A stretch of DNA of 64,000 nucleotides from Allobosea lupini (GCF_900109525.1 NZ_FOAN01000016.1:1-64000); one strand, 5' to 3'; positions 35,423-44,321 are shown, numbered from the stretch's first letter. Notes: generated by a model from the letters alone, not told the origin. Program-made: numbers and translations.

Positions 35423-35916
35423 CCTCGCTCGCGCTCGCACTCACCATCGTCACCTTGGCTCTGGCCGGTGCCATGGCCGGCTTCTTCTACGCCTATTCGA
35501 TGTCGGTGATGTGGGCTCTGGATGCGGTCGATCCGAAAGCCGCGATCGCCGCGATGCAGAGCATCAACATCGTCGTCCGCAACGCCATCTTCTTCCCGGC
35601 CTTCTTCGGCACGCCGGTGGTGGCGCTGGTCGCGGCTGGCCTATGGTGGAAGCAGGGCGCCGGACAGGTCGCACTGCTGCTCGCGCTCGCCGCCATCGTC
35701 TATCTGGCCGGTACCTTCCTCGTCACCATCGTCGCCAACGTGCCGATGAACGAGGTGCTCGCCATCGCCACGATCCCGGCCGATCCCGAGCAGGCGCGGA
35801 CGCTGTGGCAGGACTATTCCCCTCCTTGGACGCTGTGGAACCATGTCCGCACCGTCGCGAGCTTTGCGAGCCTGCTGCTGGTCGGCTGGGCGCTCTACGC
35901 CGCCGGCCAGGCCTGA
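35419..35916 (+). CDS. DUF1772-family integral membrane protein
   Basis: 165 residues with four transmembrane segments (about 5-25, 52-75, 83-105, 142-162). GAMAGFFYAYSMSVMWALD, then VPMNEVLA and WNHVRTVASFASLLLV, are DUF1772 signatures. Some fungal members are anthrone oxygenases; the bacterial role is unknown. The conserved Asn-Glu after helix 3 and the Trp-Asn-X-X-Arg motif are present. It is translationally coupled to the methyltransferase upstream. Confidence 0.9.
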   Translation: MTSLALALTIVTLALAGAMAGFFYAYSMSVMWALDAVDPKAAIAAMQSINIVVRNAIFFPAFFGTPVVALVAAGLWWKQGAGQVALLLALAAIVYLAGTFLVTIVANVPMNEVLAIATIPADPEQARTLWQDYSPPWTLWNHVRTVASFASLLLVGWALYAAGQA

Positions 35917-35934
35917 TCACGGAGAACGAGATCA

Positions 35935-36624
35935 ATGCATATCGGCCTCATCGGCGGCATCGGCGTCGCGGCGACGATGGTCTATTACCAGCGCCTGACC
36001 GCGGCCGCGGCGGCACGCGGCGTGCCCAGGCTCGACCTGACGATCGTCCATGGCGAGATTCACGAGCTGATCCGCAACAACCTGGCCGACCGCAAGGCCG
36101 AGCAGGCGCAGGCCTTTCTTCCGCTGGTCACGCGCCTGAAGGATGCAGGTTGCGATTGCGCCGCCCTATCCTCACTCGGCGCGCATTTCTGCTTCGAGGA
36201 GCTCGCGGCGCTGTCGCCCTTGCCATTGGTCTCCGCCGTCACGCCGCTCGACGCCTATTTCGTCGAGCAGGGCATCAAGCGCGTCGGGCTGCTCGGCACG
36301 CGGGTGGTGATGCGTACCCGCCTTTACGGCCAGCTCGCCCATACCGAGGCCTTGGCGCTGGACGACGAGATCGAGACCCTCGGCCAAACCTACCAGGAGG
36401 TTGCCGTGGCCGGCACCTGCTCGGCCTCGCAGCAGGATCTGTTCCTCGATGCCGGGCGTCGCATGATCGCGGCCGGAGCCGACGCCATCGTCCTTGCCGG
36501 AACCGATCTCAACCTGGCTTTTGACGGGCAGGATCCGGGATATCGGGTCGTCGACGCACTGGATGTCCATGTCGCGCTGCTCGCCGATCTGGCGGCGGGG
36601 CGCAAGACACTGAGTGATCTCTAG
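35935..36624 (+). CDS. Aspartate/glutamate racemase-superfamily protein without the usual cysteine pair
   Basis: 229 residues. IGLIGGIGVAATMVYYQRLT is the N-terminal signature and GIKRVGLLGTRVVM the central one. The expected Cys-Asn-Thr and Gly-Cys-Thr motifs read ALSSLGAHF and LAGTDLNL, so the two catalytic cysteines seem replaced by Ser and Gly. It may be a lyase, isomerase or binding protein rather than a two-base racemase. GGAGAACGAGATCA precedes the ATG. It closes the operon with the methyltransferase and DUF1772 genes. Confidence 0.8.
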   Translation: MHIGLIGGIGVAATMVYYQRLTAAAAARGVPRLDLTIVHGEIHELIRNNLADRKAEQAQAFLPLVTRLKDAGCDCAALSSLGAHFCFEELAALSPLPLVSAVTPLDAYFVEQGIKRVGLLGTRVVMRTRLYGQLAHTEALALDDEIETLGQTYQEVAVAGTCSASQQDLFLDAGRRMIAAGADAIVLAGTDLNLAFDGQDPGYRVVDALDVHVALLADLAAGRKTLSDL

Positions 36625-36640
36625 ACCCTGGAGCCGCCGT

Positions 36641-37042
36641 TCACTGCGCCCGATCGGCGAAGGAGAAGAACTTGTGCCCGGCGAAGGTGAAGACCATCAC
36701 GATCAGCGTGGTGACCACCTGCATCGGCAGATAGGGCAGACCGGCAACCTTGACGAAGAAGTGCATCAGCACGCCGGTGAGCAGGAAGCCGCCGAAGGCG
36801 ATCAGGCCGAAGCGCCAGCTCGCCTCGCCATGGCTGCGGGTCGCCTCGAAGGTCAGCCAGCGGTTCAGCGCGTAGGAGACGACGCCGCCGAGCACGAAGC
36901 CGGCGAGTGAGGCGGCAACCGGATCGGCCCGGCCGAGCTCGACCAGGCCGATCAGCAATCCGTAATGCGCGACCGCCGCCATCACGCCCGAAAAGGCATA
37001 GGCGATGACCTGGCGCGTTTGGCGGGGAAGACGGTGCAGCAT
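36641..37042 (-). CDS. GtrA-family membrane protein
   Basis: 133 residues with four transmembrane helices. YAFSGVMAAVAHYGLLIGLV, AGFVLGGVVSYALNRWLTFE and TFAGHKFFSF are diagnostic. GtrA proteins are thought to move undecaprenyl-linked sugars across the inner membrane for O-antigen or cell-wall modification. No glycosyltransferase gene accompanies it here. It lies upstream of nothing on its strand within the window up to the convergent racemase-like gene. Confidence 0.94.
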   Translation of the reverse strand: MLHRLPRQTRQVIAYAFSGVMAAVAHYGLLIGLVELGRADPVAASLAGFVLGGVVSYALNRWLTFEATRSHGEASWRFGLIAFGGFLLTGVLMHFFVKVAGLPYLPMQVVTTLIVMVFTFAGHKFFSFADRAQ

Positions 37043-37088
37043 CCGGAAATGCCTATACCCCGGATGCTGAACGGAAGCCTACGGCCAA

Positions 37089-38387
37089 TCAGCCCGCATC
37101 GCTGCCGGCGAGAGTGGCCGGCATGCCTTCGACCGGCAGGTCGAGCGCCTGCTTCAGCGTCTCGAGATTGTATTCGCGAATGCGGCCGTTGGTGGGGTCG
37201 CTGACATAGGCGCTGCCGCCGACCACCGCGAGCGAGGGCGTCGGCGTCTTGGCGCCGTACTGGCAGTCGAAGGCCGGCACCGCGTCGAAGCTGGCGAGTT
37301 CCTTCCAGGCGGCGACATCATAGACCCTGAGCTTGCCATCCGGCGTCAGATTGGCGAGCCGCCGGCCATTGGCGGAGAGCTCGAACTGGCAGGCCGACTG
37401 GCCGCCTGGCACCGGCAGGACATCCGCTGTCGTCAGCGACTTGGCGGTCGGGTCGACCCTGAGCAGGCCGTCATAGGGCGAGGTCTTGCCGTAATTGGCG
37501 ACCATGAACCTGGCGCCCGCCTTCGCCTTGATCGCGCTGATCCGGCGCTCATCGGGGTAGGCGAGCTTGTGCGCGCTGAATTTCGCCCCGGCCTGCGACA
37601 GCACCAGCATGCCGCCGCCCTCGCCCTCGGCACAGCCGAAGACATGGCGGCCATCGGCGGCGGCATGGCCGTGATAGAGCTTGCAGGAGGCGTCGGGCTT
37701 GGCCGGATCGTTGAAGCTGGCGAGCCTGGTCCAGCCACCCTTCGTCCGATCGAGAATCTCGAACCCGTCGGGCCGTGACGAAGCGCTGCGATCCTCGCCC
37801 TTCACATAGACCGGGTTCGGCACCGACATCAGCCAGCGTCCCTCGCCGAGCGGCACGACGATGCCGTGCTGCGGCCCCGGGCTCGGCCATTCCGTCAGCG
37901 CCGGCTTGTCCTTGGAAAGGTCGTTGATCGCGACCAGCACCGCTTTGGCCGTGCTTTGCCCGTCCCAGGGGCGGATGCCGTCATAGAACAGCGCGAGCTG
38001 GCCATGGCCCGAGATGACATGGGCCGGCTTCTGGCCGGTCAGCACGAGGTCGATGAGCTTCACCGGCCCCTTCTCGATGTCGTTGTGGTCGCCATGCGAT
38101 TCGATCGTCAGGCCGGTGTCGAGGAAGCGGAGCGTGCCGGCATCGTCGCCGGTCTTGATCACCACGAAGCGGCCGCCCTGCGCGGTGGCGAAGCCGGGAT
38201 TGGCCTTGGGCACGTCGAAGCTGTGGGTGACTTCGCCGCTGTCGAGATCGAGCACGCGCACGACAGGTTTCTCGTAGTCGGCGAAGACCAGACGGCCGCG
38301 CAGCACGGCATGGTCATGGGCGAGCGCCGGCAGGCTCGACAGCAAGGCCGACATGGCGAGCGTGGACAACAGGGAAAGCGGACGCAT
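37089..38387 (-). CDS. aztD: AztD-like periplasmic zinc metallochaperone
   Basis: 432 residues with a signal peptide (LSTLAMSALLSSLPALA, cleavage before HDH). The mature protein is a beta-propeller with regularly spaced strands. Likely zinc ligands include HDHAVLRGR at the mature N-terminus, ESHGDHNDIEKG, ISGHGQLALF and LYHGHAAADG. AztD proteins deliver zinc to the AztC binding protein of AztABC transporters. The transporter itself is not here. It lies 38 nt downstream of a CobW-type GTPase behind a Zur-like box, which supports a zinc-starvation role. Confidence 0.88.
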   Translation of the reverse strand: MRPLSLLSTLAMSALLSSLPALAHDHAVLRGRLVFADYEKPVVRVLDLDSGEVTHSFDVPKANPGFATAQGGRFVVIKTGDDAGTLRFLDTGLTIESHGDHNDIEKGPVKLIDLVLTGQKPAHVISGHGQLALFYDGIRPWDGQSTAKAVLVAINDLSKDKPALTEWPSPGPQHGIVVPLGEGRWLMSVPNPVYVKGEDRSASSRPDGFEILDRTKGGWTRLASFNDPAKPDASCKLYHGHAAADGRHVFGCAEGEGGGMLVLSQAGAKFSAHKLAYPDERRISAIKAKAGARFMVANYGKTSPYDGLLRVDPTAKSLTTADVLPVPGGQSACQFELSANGRRLANLTPDGKLRVYDVAAWKELASFDAVPAFDCQYGAKTPTPSLAVVGGSAYVSDPTNGRIREYNLETLKQALDLPVEGMPATLAGSDAG

Positions 38388-38425
38388 TCTGGGCTCCAAA
38401 GCGAACGACGGAAAAGGGCGAGGTC

Positions 38426-39652
38426 TCAAGCGGCATCGGCCCGGCGCCAGGCCGGGAACGGATCGGGCAGGTCGCGATAGCGCTCGGGCTTGAAGGCGAT
38501 AGTCGGGGTCTCGCCGAGCAGGCAGGCGTCGAGCCCGGTGCGGATGGCCTGTTCGTCCATCCCCGCGCCGATGAAGACCAGCTCCTGCCGGCGATCGCCC
38601 CAGACCGAGTGCCAGTGCCGGTTCAGGATCGCCTTCCATTCCGGATGGTCAGGCCAGCGCGGGCGCGGCACCGCAGCCCACCAGAAGCCCATCGCCTCGG
38701 TCCGGCAGATCGCGCCGGCAAGCGACATCTCGCCGACCCATTCGGGCCGCGTCGCCAGCCAGAAATGGCCCTTGGCCCGGATCAGCCCCGGCCAGCTCTG
38801 CTCCAGGAAGGCGTTGAATTTCTCGGGGTGGAAGGGCCGGCGCGCCCGGTAGACGAAGGAGGAAATGCCGTATTCCTCGGTCTCCGGCACATGGTCCTTG
38901 AAGCCGTAGAGTTCCTTGTGCCAGAGCGGGTGCTCCTGCGCCTTCTCATGGTCGAACAGGCCGGTATCGAGGATCGCGTCCAACGGCGCGCGGCCGAAAT
39001 CGGCCTCGATCAATCGCGCATCCGGATTAAGCGCCCGGATCACCAATTTCGCCTGCGCCACCGCCTCCGGCCCGGCATCGCCGACCTTGTTGAGCACGAC
39101 GACATCGGCGAACTCGATCTGCTCGACCAGGAGATCGACCAGCGTGCGCTCGTCGCCCTCGCCGGCCGTCTCGCCGCGCTCGCGCAGGAAATCGCGCGAG
39201 CCGTAATCCCTAAGCAGGTTCACCGCATCGACCACCGTGACCATGGTGTCGAGCCGGGCGAGGTCGGAGAGCGAGAAGCCCTCCTCGTCGCGGAACTCGA
39301 AGGTCGCAGCGATCGGCAGCGGCTCGGCGATGCCAGTGCCCTCGATCAGGAGGTAGTCGAAGCGCCCGTCGCGGGCGAGGCGGCCGACCTCAGCGAGGAG
39401 GTCGTCGCGCAAGGTGCAGCAGATGCAGCCATTGCTCATCTCGACCAGTTTCTCGTCGGTGCGCGAGAGATCGCCGCCGCCGGCTCGGACCAGGTCGGCG
39501 TCGATGTTCACCTCGCTCATGTCGTTGACGATGACCGCGACCTTGCGGCCTTCGCGGTTGTTGAGGACGTGATTGAGCACCGTCGTCTTGCCGGCGCCGA
39601 GAAAGCCGGACAGCACGGTGACGGGAAGGCGGCCATCCATCGCGAAGCTCAT
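38426..39652 (-). CDS. CobW/COG0523-family GTP-binding protein (ZigA-like)
   Basis: 408 residues. Walker A is GFLGAGKTT (16-24), the metal-binding CICC motif is at 76-79 ([11 protein letters not shown]), Walker B-like sequence is [11 protein letters not shown], and VVLNKVGD gives the Asn-Lys-X-Asp-type guanine motif. The C-terminal domain has [18 protein letters not shown]. Members are zinc-starvation GTPase chaperones, often Zur-regulated. Two ATGs (39652, 39640) lack ribosome binding sites. The operator starts 5 bp upstream of the first, so a leaderless message is possible. aztD follows in the same operon. Confidence 0.93.
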   Translation of the reverse strand: MSFAMDGRLPVTVLSGFLGAGKTTVLNHVLNNREGRKVAVIVNDMSEVNIDADLVRAGGGDLSRTDEKLVEMSNGCICCTLRDDLLAEVGRLARDGRFDYLLIEGTGIAEPLPIAATFEFRDEEGFSLSDLARLDTMVTVVDAVNLLRDYGSRDFLRERGETAGEGDERTLVDLLVEQIEFADVVVLNKVGDAGPEAVAQAKLVIRALNPDARLIEADFGRAPLDAILDTGLFDHEKAQEHPLWHKELYGFKDHVPETEEYGISSFVYRARRPFHPEKFNAFLEQSWPGLIRAKGHFWLATRPEWVGEMSLAGAICRTEAMGFWWAAVPRPRWPDHPEWKAILNRHWHSVWGDRRQELVFIGAGMDEQAIRTGLDACLLGETPTIAFKPERYRDLPDPFPAWRRADAA

Positions 39653-39656
39653 GTTT

Positions 39657-39671
39657 TGTTACGTTGTAACA
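39657..39671. promoter_or_regulatory. Zur-like operator upstream of the CobW gene
   Basis: Read on the coding strand it is TGTTACAACGTAACA, a perfect palindrome with 6-bp arms, inside GAAATGTTACAACGTAACA. The left half matches the alphaproteobacterial Zur half-site GAAATGTTA exactly and the right half is partly degenerate. It lies directly before the start codon, suited to zinc-dependent repression. Confidence 0.72.
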
Positions 39672-39783
39672 TTTCATAGCGAGGGAGAATTGCTGACGCA
39701 AGGCTGCCGTGCAGGCGCGTCGCTGGCCTTCCACAGCACGCGCCCTAAGCTCACCCTCCCGCGCTGTTGGAGGAGCCCGCGCC

Positions 39784-41166
39784 ATGATCGAGATCGACCT
39801 CCTGGTGCGCGCCGAATTCCTCTATCCGGTCAGCCCCGGCCTGCCGGTCATCCCCAACGGCGAGGTCGCGATCGCCGGCGGGCGCATCCTCCATGCCGGC
39901 CCGCGTCAACCCGAGGGACATTGGGCACCGGCTCGCACGATCAATGGCTCCGGCCGCGCGGTGCTACCCGGCTTCGTCAACTGCCATTCGCATGCGGCAT
40001 CATTGGTGTTCCGCAGCCAGACCGACGACCACGCCGCCAAGGCGGCGCTGCTCGAAGTCGCCTTCCGGATGGAAAAGGACATCACGGAAGATGAGTGGGC
40101 GCTGCTGGCGGAGGCTGGCTGCGCCGACATGCTCCAGTCCGGGATCACCACGATCAACGACATCTGGTACGCGCCGCACCGGCTCGCCGACACCGTCGAG
40201 GCCTGCGGCCTGCGCGCCCAGATCGCCCACAAAGTGTTCGATGTCCGCCTGCACGAGCTCTGGCGCGGCGACTACACTCACCATCCCGACATCGGCGAGG
40301 AACGCCTAAGCGATGGCATCGCCTTCGCCGAACGCTGGCACGGCGCCGCCGACGGCCGCATTACGGCGCGCATCGGCACGCACGCCACCGACACCTGCTC
40401 GGCCGAGTTGCTGCGGACGGCCCGCGCCGAGGCGGACCGGCTCGGCATCGGCATGCATATCCACGCCGCCCAGAGTGTCGCCGAAGTCGAGCAGATCAGG
40501 GCGGCCCATGGCTGCGGCCCGCTCGAGTTCCTCAGGGATGTCGGCATGCTCGGTCCGGATGTCGTGCTCGCCCATCTCGTCTTCGCCGGCACCGGCGATC
40601 TCGACGCGGTGGAGGAGAGCGGTGCGGCCTACGCGCATTGCCCGACGATCTATCCGCGCCGCGGCCGCTATCCGCCACTCGAAGACATCATGGCGCGGGG
40701 CATCCCGACCGGCTTCGCCACCGACTGGATGCTGAACGACCCGTTCGAGGGCATGCGCAACGCCCTCAACGCCATGCGCTTGCGCCTGGGAAGCCCGACC
40801 GCCCTCTCCTGCGCGAAGGCGCTGGAACTACACACGATCGGCGCCGCGCGCGTCATGGGACTTCAGGACGAGATCGGCTCGCTGGAACAGGGCAAGAAGG
40901 CCGACCTGATCATGGTCGACATCGACCGGCCGCACCTACAGCCCTATTACGGCGACTATGCCGCACTGGTCTACTATGCGAGGGCGAGCGACGTGGTGAC
41001 CAGCATCGTCGACGGGGCTGTCGTGGTCGAGAATGGCCGCCCGACCCGCCTCGACCGCGAACAGACGATGGCGCGGATCAGGGAGAAAGTACCCGGCTGG
41101 CGCGGCAAGCTGGCGGCGCTCGGCAGCCGGGCGGTGTTCGGGCCGGGATGCCCCTGCTGCGGCTGA
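39784..41166 (+). CDS. Amidohydrolase-family deaminase/hydrolase (TrzA/SAH-deaminase-like)
   Basis: 460 residues. The metal site begins with GFVNCHSHAAS (His-X-His near 67-69); further ligands are in GMHIHAAQS (near 227), LAHLVFAG and the aspartate of GFATDWMLN (near 315). ELHTIGAARVMGLQDEIGSL and GKKADLIMVDID are the usual C-terminal signatures. Members deaminate or hydrolyse purines, triazines or adenosyl compounds; the substrate is open. The last residues GPGCPCCG are unusually cysteine-rich. The convergent LysR gene ends 2 nt away. Confidence 0.88.
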   Translation: MIEIDLLVRAEFLYPVSPGLPVIPNGEVAIAGGRILHAGPRQPEGHWAPARTINGSGRAVLPGFVNCHSHAASLVFRSQTDDHAAKAALLEVAFRMEKDITEDEWALLAEAGCADMLQSGITTINDIWYAPHRLADTVEACGLRAQIAHKVFDVRLHELWRGDYTHHPDIGEERLSDGIAFAERWHGAADGRITARIGTHATDTCSAELLRTARAEADRLGIGMHIHAAQSVAEVEQIRAAHGCGPLEFLRDVGMLGPDVVLAHLVFAGTGDLDAVEESGAAYAHCPTIYPRRGRYPPLEDIMARGIPTGFATDWMLNDPFEGMRNALNAMRLRLGSPTALSCAKALELHTIGAARVMGLQDEIGSLEQGKKADLIMVDIDRPHLQPYYGDYAALVYYARASDVVTSIVDGAVVVENGRPTRLDREQTMARIREKVPGWRGKLAALGSRAVFGPGCPCCG

Positions 41167-41167
41167 T

Positions 41168-42052
41168 CTAGCCGGCGGCAGCCGCCGGTTCGGCGATCAG
41201 CCTGCGAACAACGTCCGTCGCGATGTCGAGCAGAGCCCCGGCCGCCGGCGTCCGCGCTCCCGATGCCAGCAGGCGCACCTCGATCGGCGGCAGGTCCGGC
41301 AGATCATGCTCGACCCCGACATCGCGAACAGTGTCCGGCAGGCGGTGGCGGCTCCGGACCGAGACGCCATGTCCCGCCCCCAGAGCCGCCCACAGACCCG
41401 GCAGGCTCGGCGTCGTCAGCGCCAGCCGCCAGCGCAGGCGCTGCCGGTCGAGGGTCTGGAGCGCGGTCTGCCGGAACAGGCAGGGATGGTCGAACAGCAC
41501 GAGCGGCAGTTCGGCAGCGCCTGGCCGCCGCATGGTCTCGGCGGCAAGCCAGACCAGTGGCAGCGTCGCGACATGCGTGCCGGCCGTCGATGACCCCGCC
41601 TTGAAGAAGGCAAGCGCGACGTCGAGCCGGCCGGCCTGGACCTCCTCCTCCAGCGCGTAGTTGCGGCCGGCTCTCACTTCGAGATGGGAGTTCGGACGTT
41701 GCTGCGAGAACAGCCCCAGCACCTCCGGCATCACATCCTCGAAGAAGTCCTGCGGCAGGCCGAGACGCACGGTCGCAGCCCCTGCGCTGTTGCCGACAGC
41801 CGCGGCGGCCTCGTCGTTCAGCGCGATGATCTGGCGGGCGTAGCTCAGCAGCGCCTCGCCGGCCTCGGTCGGCACCAGACCGCGCCCGTCCCGCCGGAAC
41901 AGCGGACGCCGCGCCTGCTCCTCCAGCTTCTTGAGCTGCATGCTGATCGCCGATTGCGATCGGCCGAGTTGCGTGGCGGCGCGGGCGAAGCTGCCGAGTT
42001 CGACCCCGACCACCATCGCCCGCAGTGCGTCCATATCGAAATTCGCCGACAT
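41168..42052 (-). CDS. LysR-family transcriptional regulator
   Basis: 294 residues. The DNA-binding domain holds MDALRAMVVGVELGSFARAA, TQLGRSQSAISMQLKKLEEQ and LFRRDGRGLVPTEAG. The effector domain is diverged but has PQDFFEDVMPEVLGLFSQQR and LVLFDHPCLFRQTAL. It is divergent from an RraA-like gene, with an interrupted palindrome between them, and probably regulates the RraA/quinone-reductase pair. Confidence 0.92.
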   Translation of the reverse strand: MSANFDMDALRAMVVGVELGSFARAATQLGRSQSAISMQLKKLEEQARRPLFRRDGRGLVPTEAGEALLSYARQIIALNDEAAAAVGNSAGAATVRLGLPQDFFEDVMPEVLGLFSQQRPNSHLEVRAGRNYALEEEVQAGRLDVALAFFKAGSSTAGTHVATLPLVWLAAETMRRPGAAELPLVLFDHPCLFRQTALQTLDRQRLRWRLALTTPSLPGLWAALGAGHGVSVRSRHRLPDTVRDVGVEHDLPDLPPIEVRLLASGARTPAAGALLDIATDVVRRLIAEPAAAAG

Positions 42053-42080
42053 CGACCCGAATTCCTGAAGTCAGACTTAC

Positions 42081-42105
42081 GATCATTTCGTTATTCGGAA
42101 TGATC
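42081..42105. promoter_or_regulatory. LysR-type operator between lysR and the RraA-like gene
   Basis: GATCATTTCG and CGGAATGATC are inverted repeats with one mismatch, separated by TTATT. T87 and A99 (positions 42087 and 42099) are the ends of a T-N11-A LysR box inside the palindrome. It lies 29 bp from the regulator start and about 60 bp from the RraA-like start. Confidence 0.6.
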
Positions 42106-42166
42106 TAGCATTGCTAGCGTCCTGTCCAGCGGCCTTGCGGCCGGACCAGACCATGGAGGACAGCGC

Positions 42167-42871
42167 ATGAATCCCGATCTGATCGCGCAACTGAAGACGC
42201 TCACGACCCCGCATCTGGCGGATGGCTGCCTGCGCTGCGGCGTGCCGATCCGTTTCGCGCCCGCCGGTTTGCGACCGCTCGCGCCGGACATGGAGGTACG
42301 CGGCCGCGCCCGCCCCGTGCGCCATGTCGGCAGCATCGACGTCTTCTTCGAGCTGCTCGAGCATGCCGCGCCGGGCGAGGTGATCGTCATCGACAATGGC
42401 GGCCGCCTCGACGAGGCCTGCATCGGCGACATCGTCGCGATCGAGGCCAAAGCCGCCGGCATCGCCGGCTTCGTGATCTGGGGCCTGCATCGCGACAACC
42501 GCGAGCTTGCCGAGCTCGGTCTGCCCGTCTTCAGCCTCGGCGCGCTGCCGACCGGGCCGCAGCGCCTGCATCCGCGTCCACACGACCTCTTCCGTCAGGC
42601 GCTGGTCGGCCAGCACGGCATCGCCGAGACCGACTACGTCGCCGCCGACAGCAATGGCGTGCTGTTCCTGCCCGAAAGCCGGATCGAGGACATCGTCGCG
42701 GCAGCGATCGGCTATCGCGAGACCGAGGCGCGCCAGCTCGCGGCGATGCGCAATGGCCGCAGCTATCGCAGCCAGACCCGTTTCGACCAGTACCTGGCGA
42801 CGCGGGCGCAGAACCCGGCCTACGGCTTCCGCCAGCATCTCAAGGACATCGAGGCCGCCGGCGAGGTCTGA
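42167..42871 (+). CDS. RraA-family protein (HMG/CHA aldolase-like)
   Basis: 234 residues. TTPHLADGCLRCGVPIRFAP, RGRARPVRHV, GEVIVIDNGGRLDEACIGDI and GFVIWGLHRDNRELAEL are the RraA/MenG-type signatures; the Gly-Gly-X-X-X-X-Ala substrate loop and Asp are present. Catabolic members are class II pyruvate aldolases acting on 4-hydroxy-4-methyl-2-oxoglutarate-type acids; others modulate RNase E. A LysR neighbour and a following oxidoreductase favour a catabolic role. GGAGGACAGCGC precedes the ATG. Confidence 0.88.
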   Translation: MNPDLIAQLKTLTTPHLADGCLRCGVPIRFAPAGLRPLAPDMEVRGRARPVRHVGSIDVFFELLEHAAPGEVIVIDNGGRLDEACIGDIVAIEAKAAGIAGFVIWGLHRDNRELAELGLPVFSLGALPTGPQRLHPRPHDLFRQALVGQHGIAETDYVAADSNGVLFLPESRIEDIVAAAIGYRETEARQLAAMRNGRSYRSQTRFDQYLATRAQNPAYGFRQHLKDIEAAGEV

Positions 42872-42935
42872 CCGCGCCACCGCCCACTTCAGCAAACCAG
42901 CGGCATGTCAGCCGCCTCCATCACGAGACATCGCA

Positions 42936-43910
42936 ATGACCAAGCAGATCCGCATCCACGAGACTGGCGGCCCCGACGTGCTGCGCTATGAGGACGCCAC
43001 GCTCGGCGCCCCCGGCCCAGGCCAGGTCCGCCTGCGCCAGACGGCCGTCGGCCTCAACTTTATCGACGTCTACCAGCGCAGCGGGCTCTATCCGCTGCCG
43101 CTGCCCAGCGGCATCGGGCTGGAGGCGGCGGGCATCGTCGAGGCGGTCGGCGACGGTGTCGCCGATCTGCGGCCGGGCGACCGCATCGCCTATGCCGGCG
43201 GCCCGCTCGGCGCCTATGCAGACGCGCGCGTCATGCCGGCCGGCCCGCTGGTCAAGCTGCCGGACGCGATCAAGGACGAGCAGGCCGCGGCGATGATGCT
43301 GCAGGGCCTCACCGCCCATTACCTGATCCATCGGACCTGTCGCGCCAAGCTCGGCGACACCGTGCTCCTGCACGCCGCAGCGGGGGGCGTCGGGCTGATC
43401 GCCTGCCAATGGCTCAGCGCGCTCGGCGTCACCGTGATCGGCACCGTCGGCAGCGAGGAGAAGGCGGCGCTGGCGCGCGCCCATGGCTGCGCCCATACGA
43501 TCCTTTATCGCGACGAGAACATCGCCGAGCGGGTCCGCGACATCACGAATGGTGCCGGCGTTCCGGTCGTGTTCGATTCGGTCGGCAAGGACACCTGGGC
43601 GGCATCGCTCGACAGCCTGAGCCCGCTCGGCCTGATGGTCAGCTATGGCAACGCCTCGGGAGCCGTGCCGCCCTTCGCCGTCGGCCAGCTTGCCAGCAAG
43701 GGCTCGCTGTTCGTGACGCGGCCGACGCTCGCGACCTATATGGCCAGGCGCGAGGACCTCGAAGCCGCTGCCAACGCATTGTTCGCCGTCGTCGCCGATG
43801 GCACGGTCAAGATCGCGGCGCTGCAATCCTATCCACTCGCCGATGCTGCGCAGGCGCATCGCGACCTCGAGGCCCGCAGAACCTCCGGCTCGACGATCCT
43901 CATCCCATAA
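42936..43910 (+). CDS. Quinone oxidoreductase-like zinc-independent alcohol dehydrogenase (QOR family)
   Basis: 324 residues. The catalytic GroES-like domain has VRLRQTAVGLNFIDVYQRSG and GIGLEAAGIVEAVGDGVADL. The Rossmann domain has VLLHAAAGGVGLIACQWLSA with the NADPH fingerprint, plus SVGKDTWAASLDSLSPLG. No structural-zinc cysteines are seen, as in QOR enzymes, which reduce quinones or enones by one or two electrons with NADPH. It lies 64 nt after the RraA-like gene, likely one transcription unit. Confidence 0.94.
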   Translation: MTKQIRIHETGGPDVLRYEDATLGAPGPGQVRLRQTAVGLNFIDVYQRSGLYPLPLPSGIGLEAAGIVEAVGDGVADLRPGDRIAYAGGPLGAYADARVMPAGPLVKLPDAIKDEQAAAMMLQGLTAHYLIHRTCRAKLGDTVLLHAAAGGVGLIACQWLSALGVTVIGTVGSEEKAALARAHGCAHTILYRDENIAERVRDITNGAGVPVVFDSVGKDTWAASLDSLSPLGLMVSYGNASGAVPPFAVGQLASKGSLFVTRPTLATYMARREDLEAAANALFAVVADGTVKIAALQSYPLADAAQAHRDLEARRTSGSTILIP

Positions 43911-43935
43911 CGCCGCCCCTCGGGCGGGCCGCGGA

Positions 43936-44283
43936 TCAGACGTCGATCTTGATCCGCGGCACCGACGGGTCGCGCCGCGCCGTCTCGATCACGCTGTCGA
44001 GCAGGCCGGGGAAGCGCCGGTTGAACTCCTCGCGGCGGATGCTGAGGAAGCGCACCGTCCCCTCCGCCCGCGAGCGGGTGATCCCCGCCTCGCGCAATTT
44101 GGCGAAATGGTAGGAGAGCAGCGAGGGCGAGGCGAGCTCGGTGAAGGCGCCGCAGCGCGCCTTGTCGACCTCGTCGCAATCGGCGAGCGAGACCAGGATG
44201 CCGAGCCGGATCGGGTCGCCGAGCGCTGCGAACACGTCGGCCGGCACGACGTCCTCGATCTCTGGGTGGAAGAGCTGCTTCAT
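43936..44283 (-). CDS. ArsR-family transcriptional regulator
   Basis: 115 residues from the ATG at 44283. The winged helix reads VFAALGDPIRLGILVSLADC, then ASPSLLSYHFAKLREAGITR and EGTVRFLSIRREEF. The recognition helix lacks the ELCVC-type arsenic motif, though two cysteines (ADCDEVDKARC) could bind a ligand. The extended N-terminus from a TTG at 44319 is also open; GGAGG lies unusually close to the ATG, so the start is uncertain. It is divergent from an MFS exporter and flanked by paired operators. Confidence 0.85.
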   Translation of the reverse strand: MKQLFHPEIEDVVPADVFAALGDPIRLGILVSLADCDEVDKARCGAFTELASPSLLSYHFAKLREAGITRSRAEGTVRFLSIRREEFNRRFPGLLDSVIETARRDPSVPRIKIDV

Positions 44284-44321
44284 CACCTCCGGCTTAATTG
44301 CATCGGCCGCTCCTGACAAGT

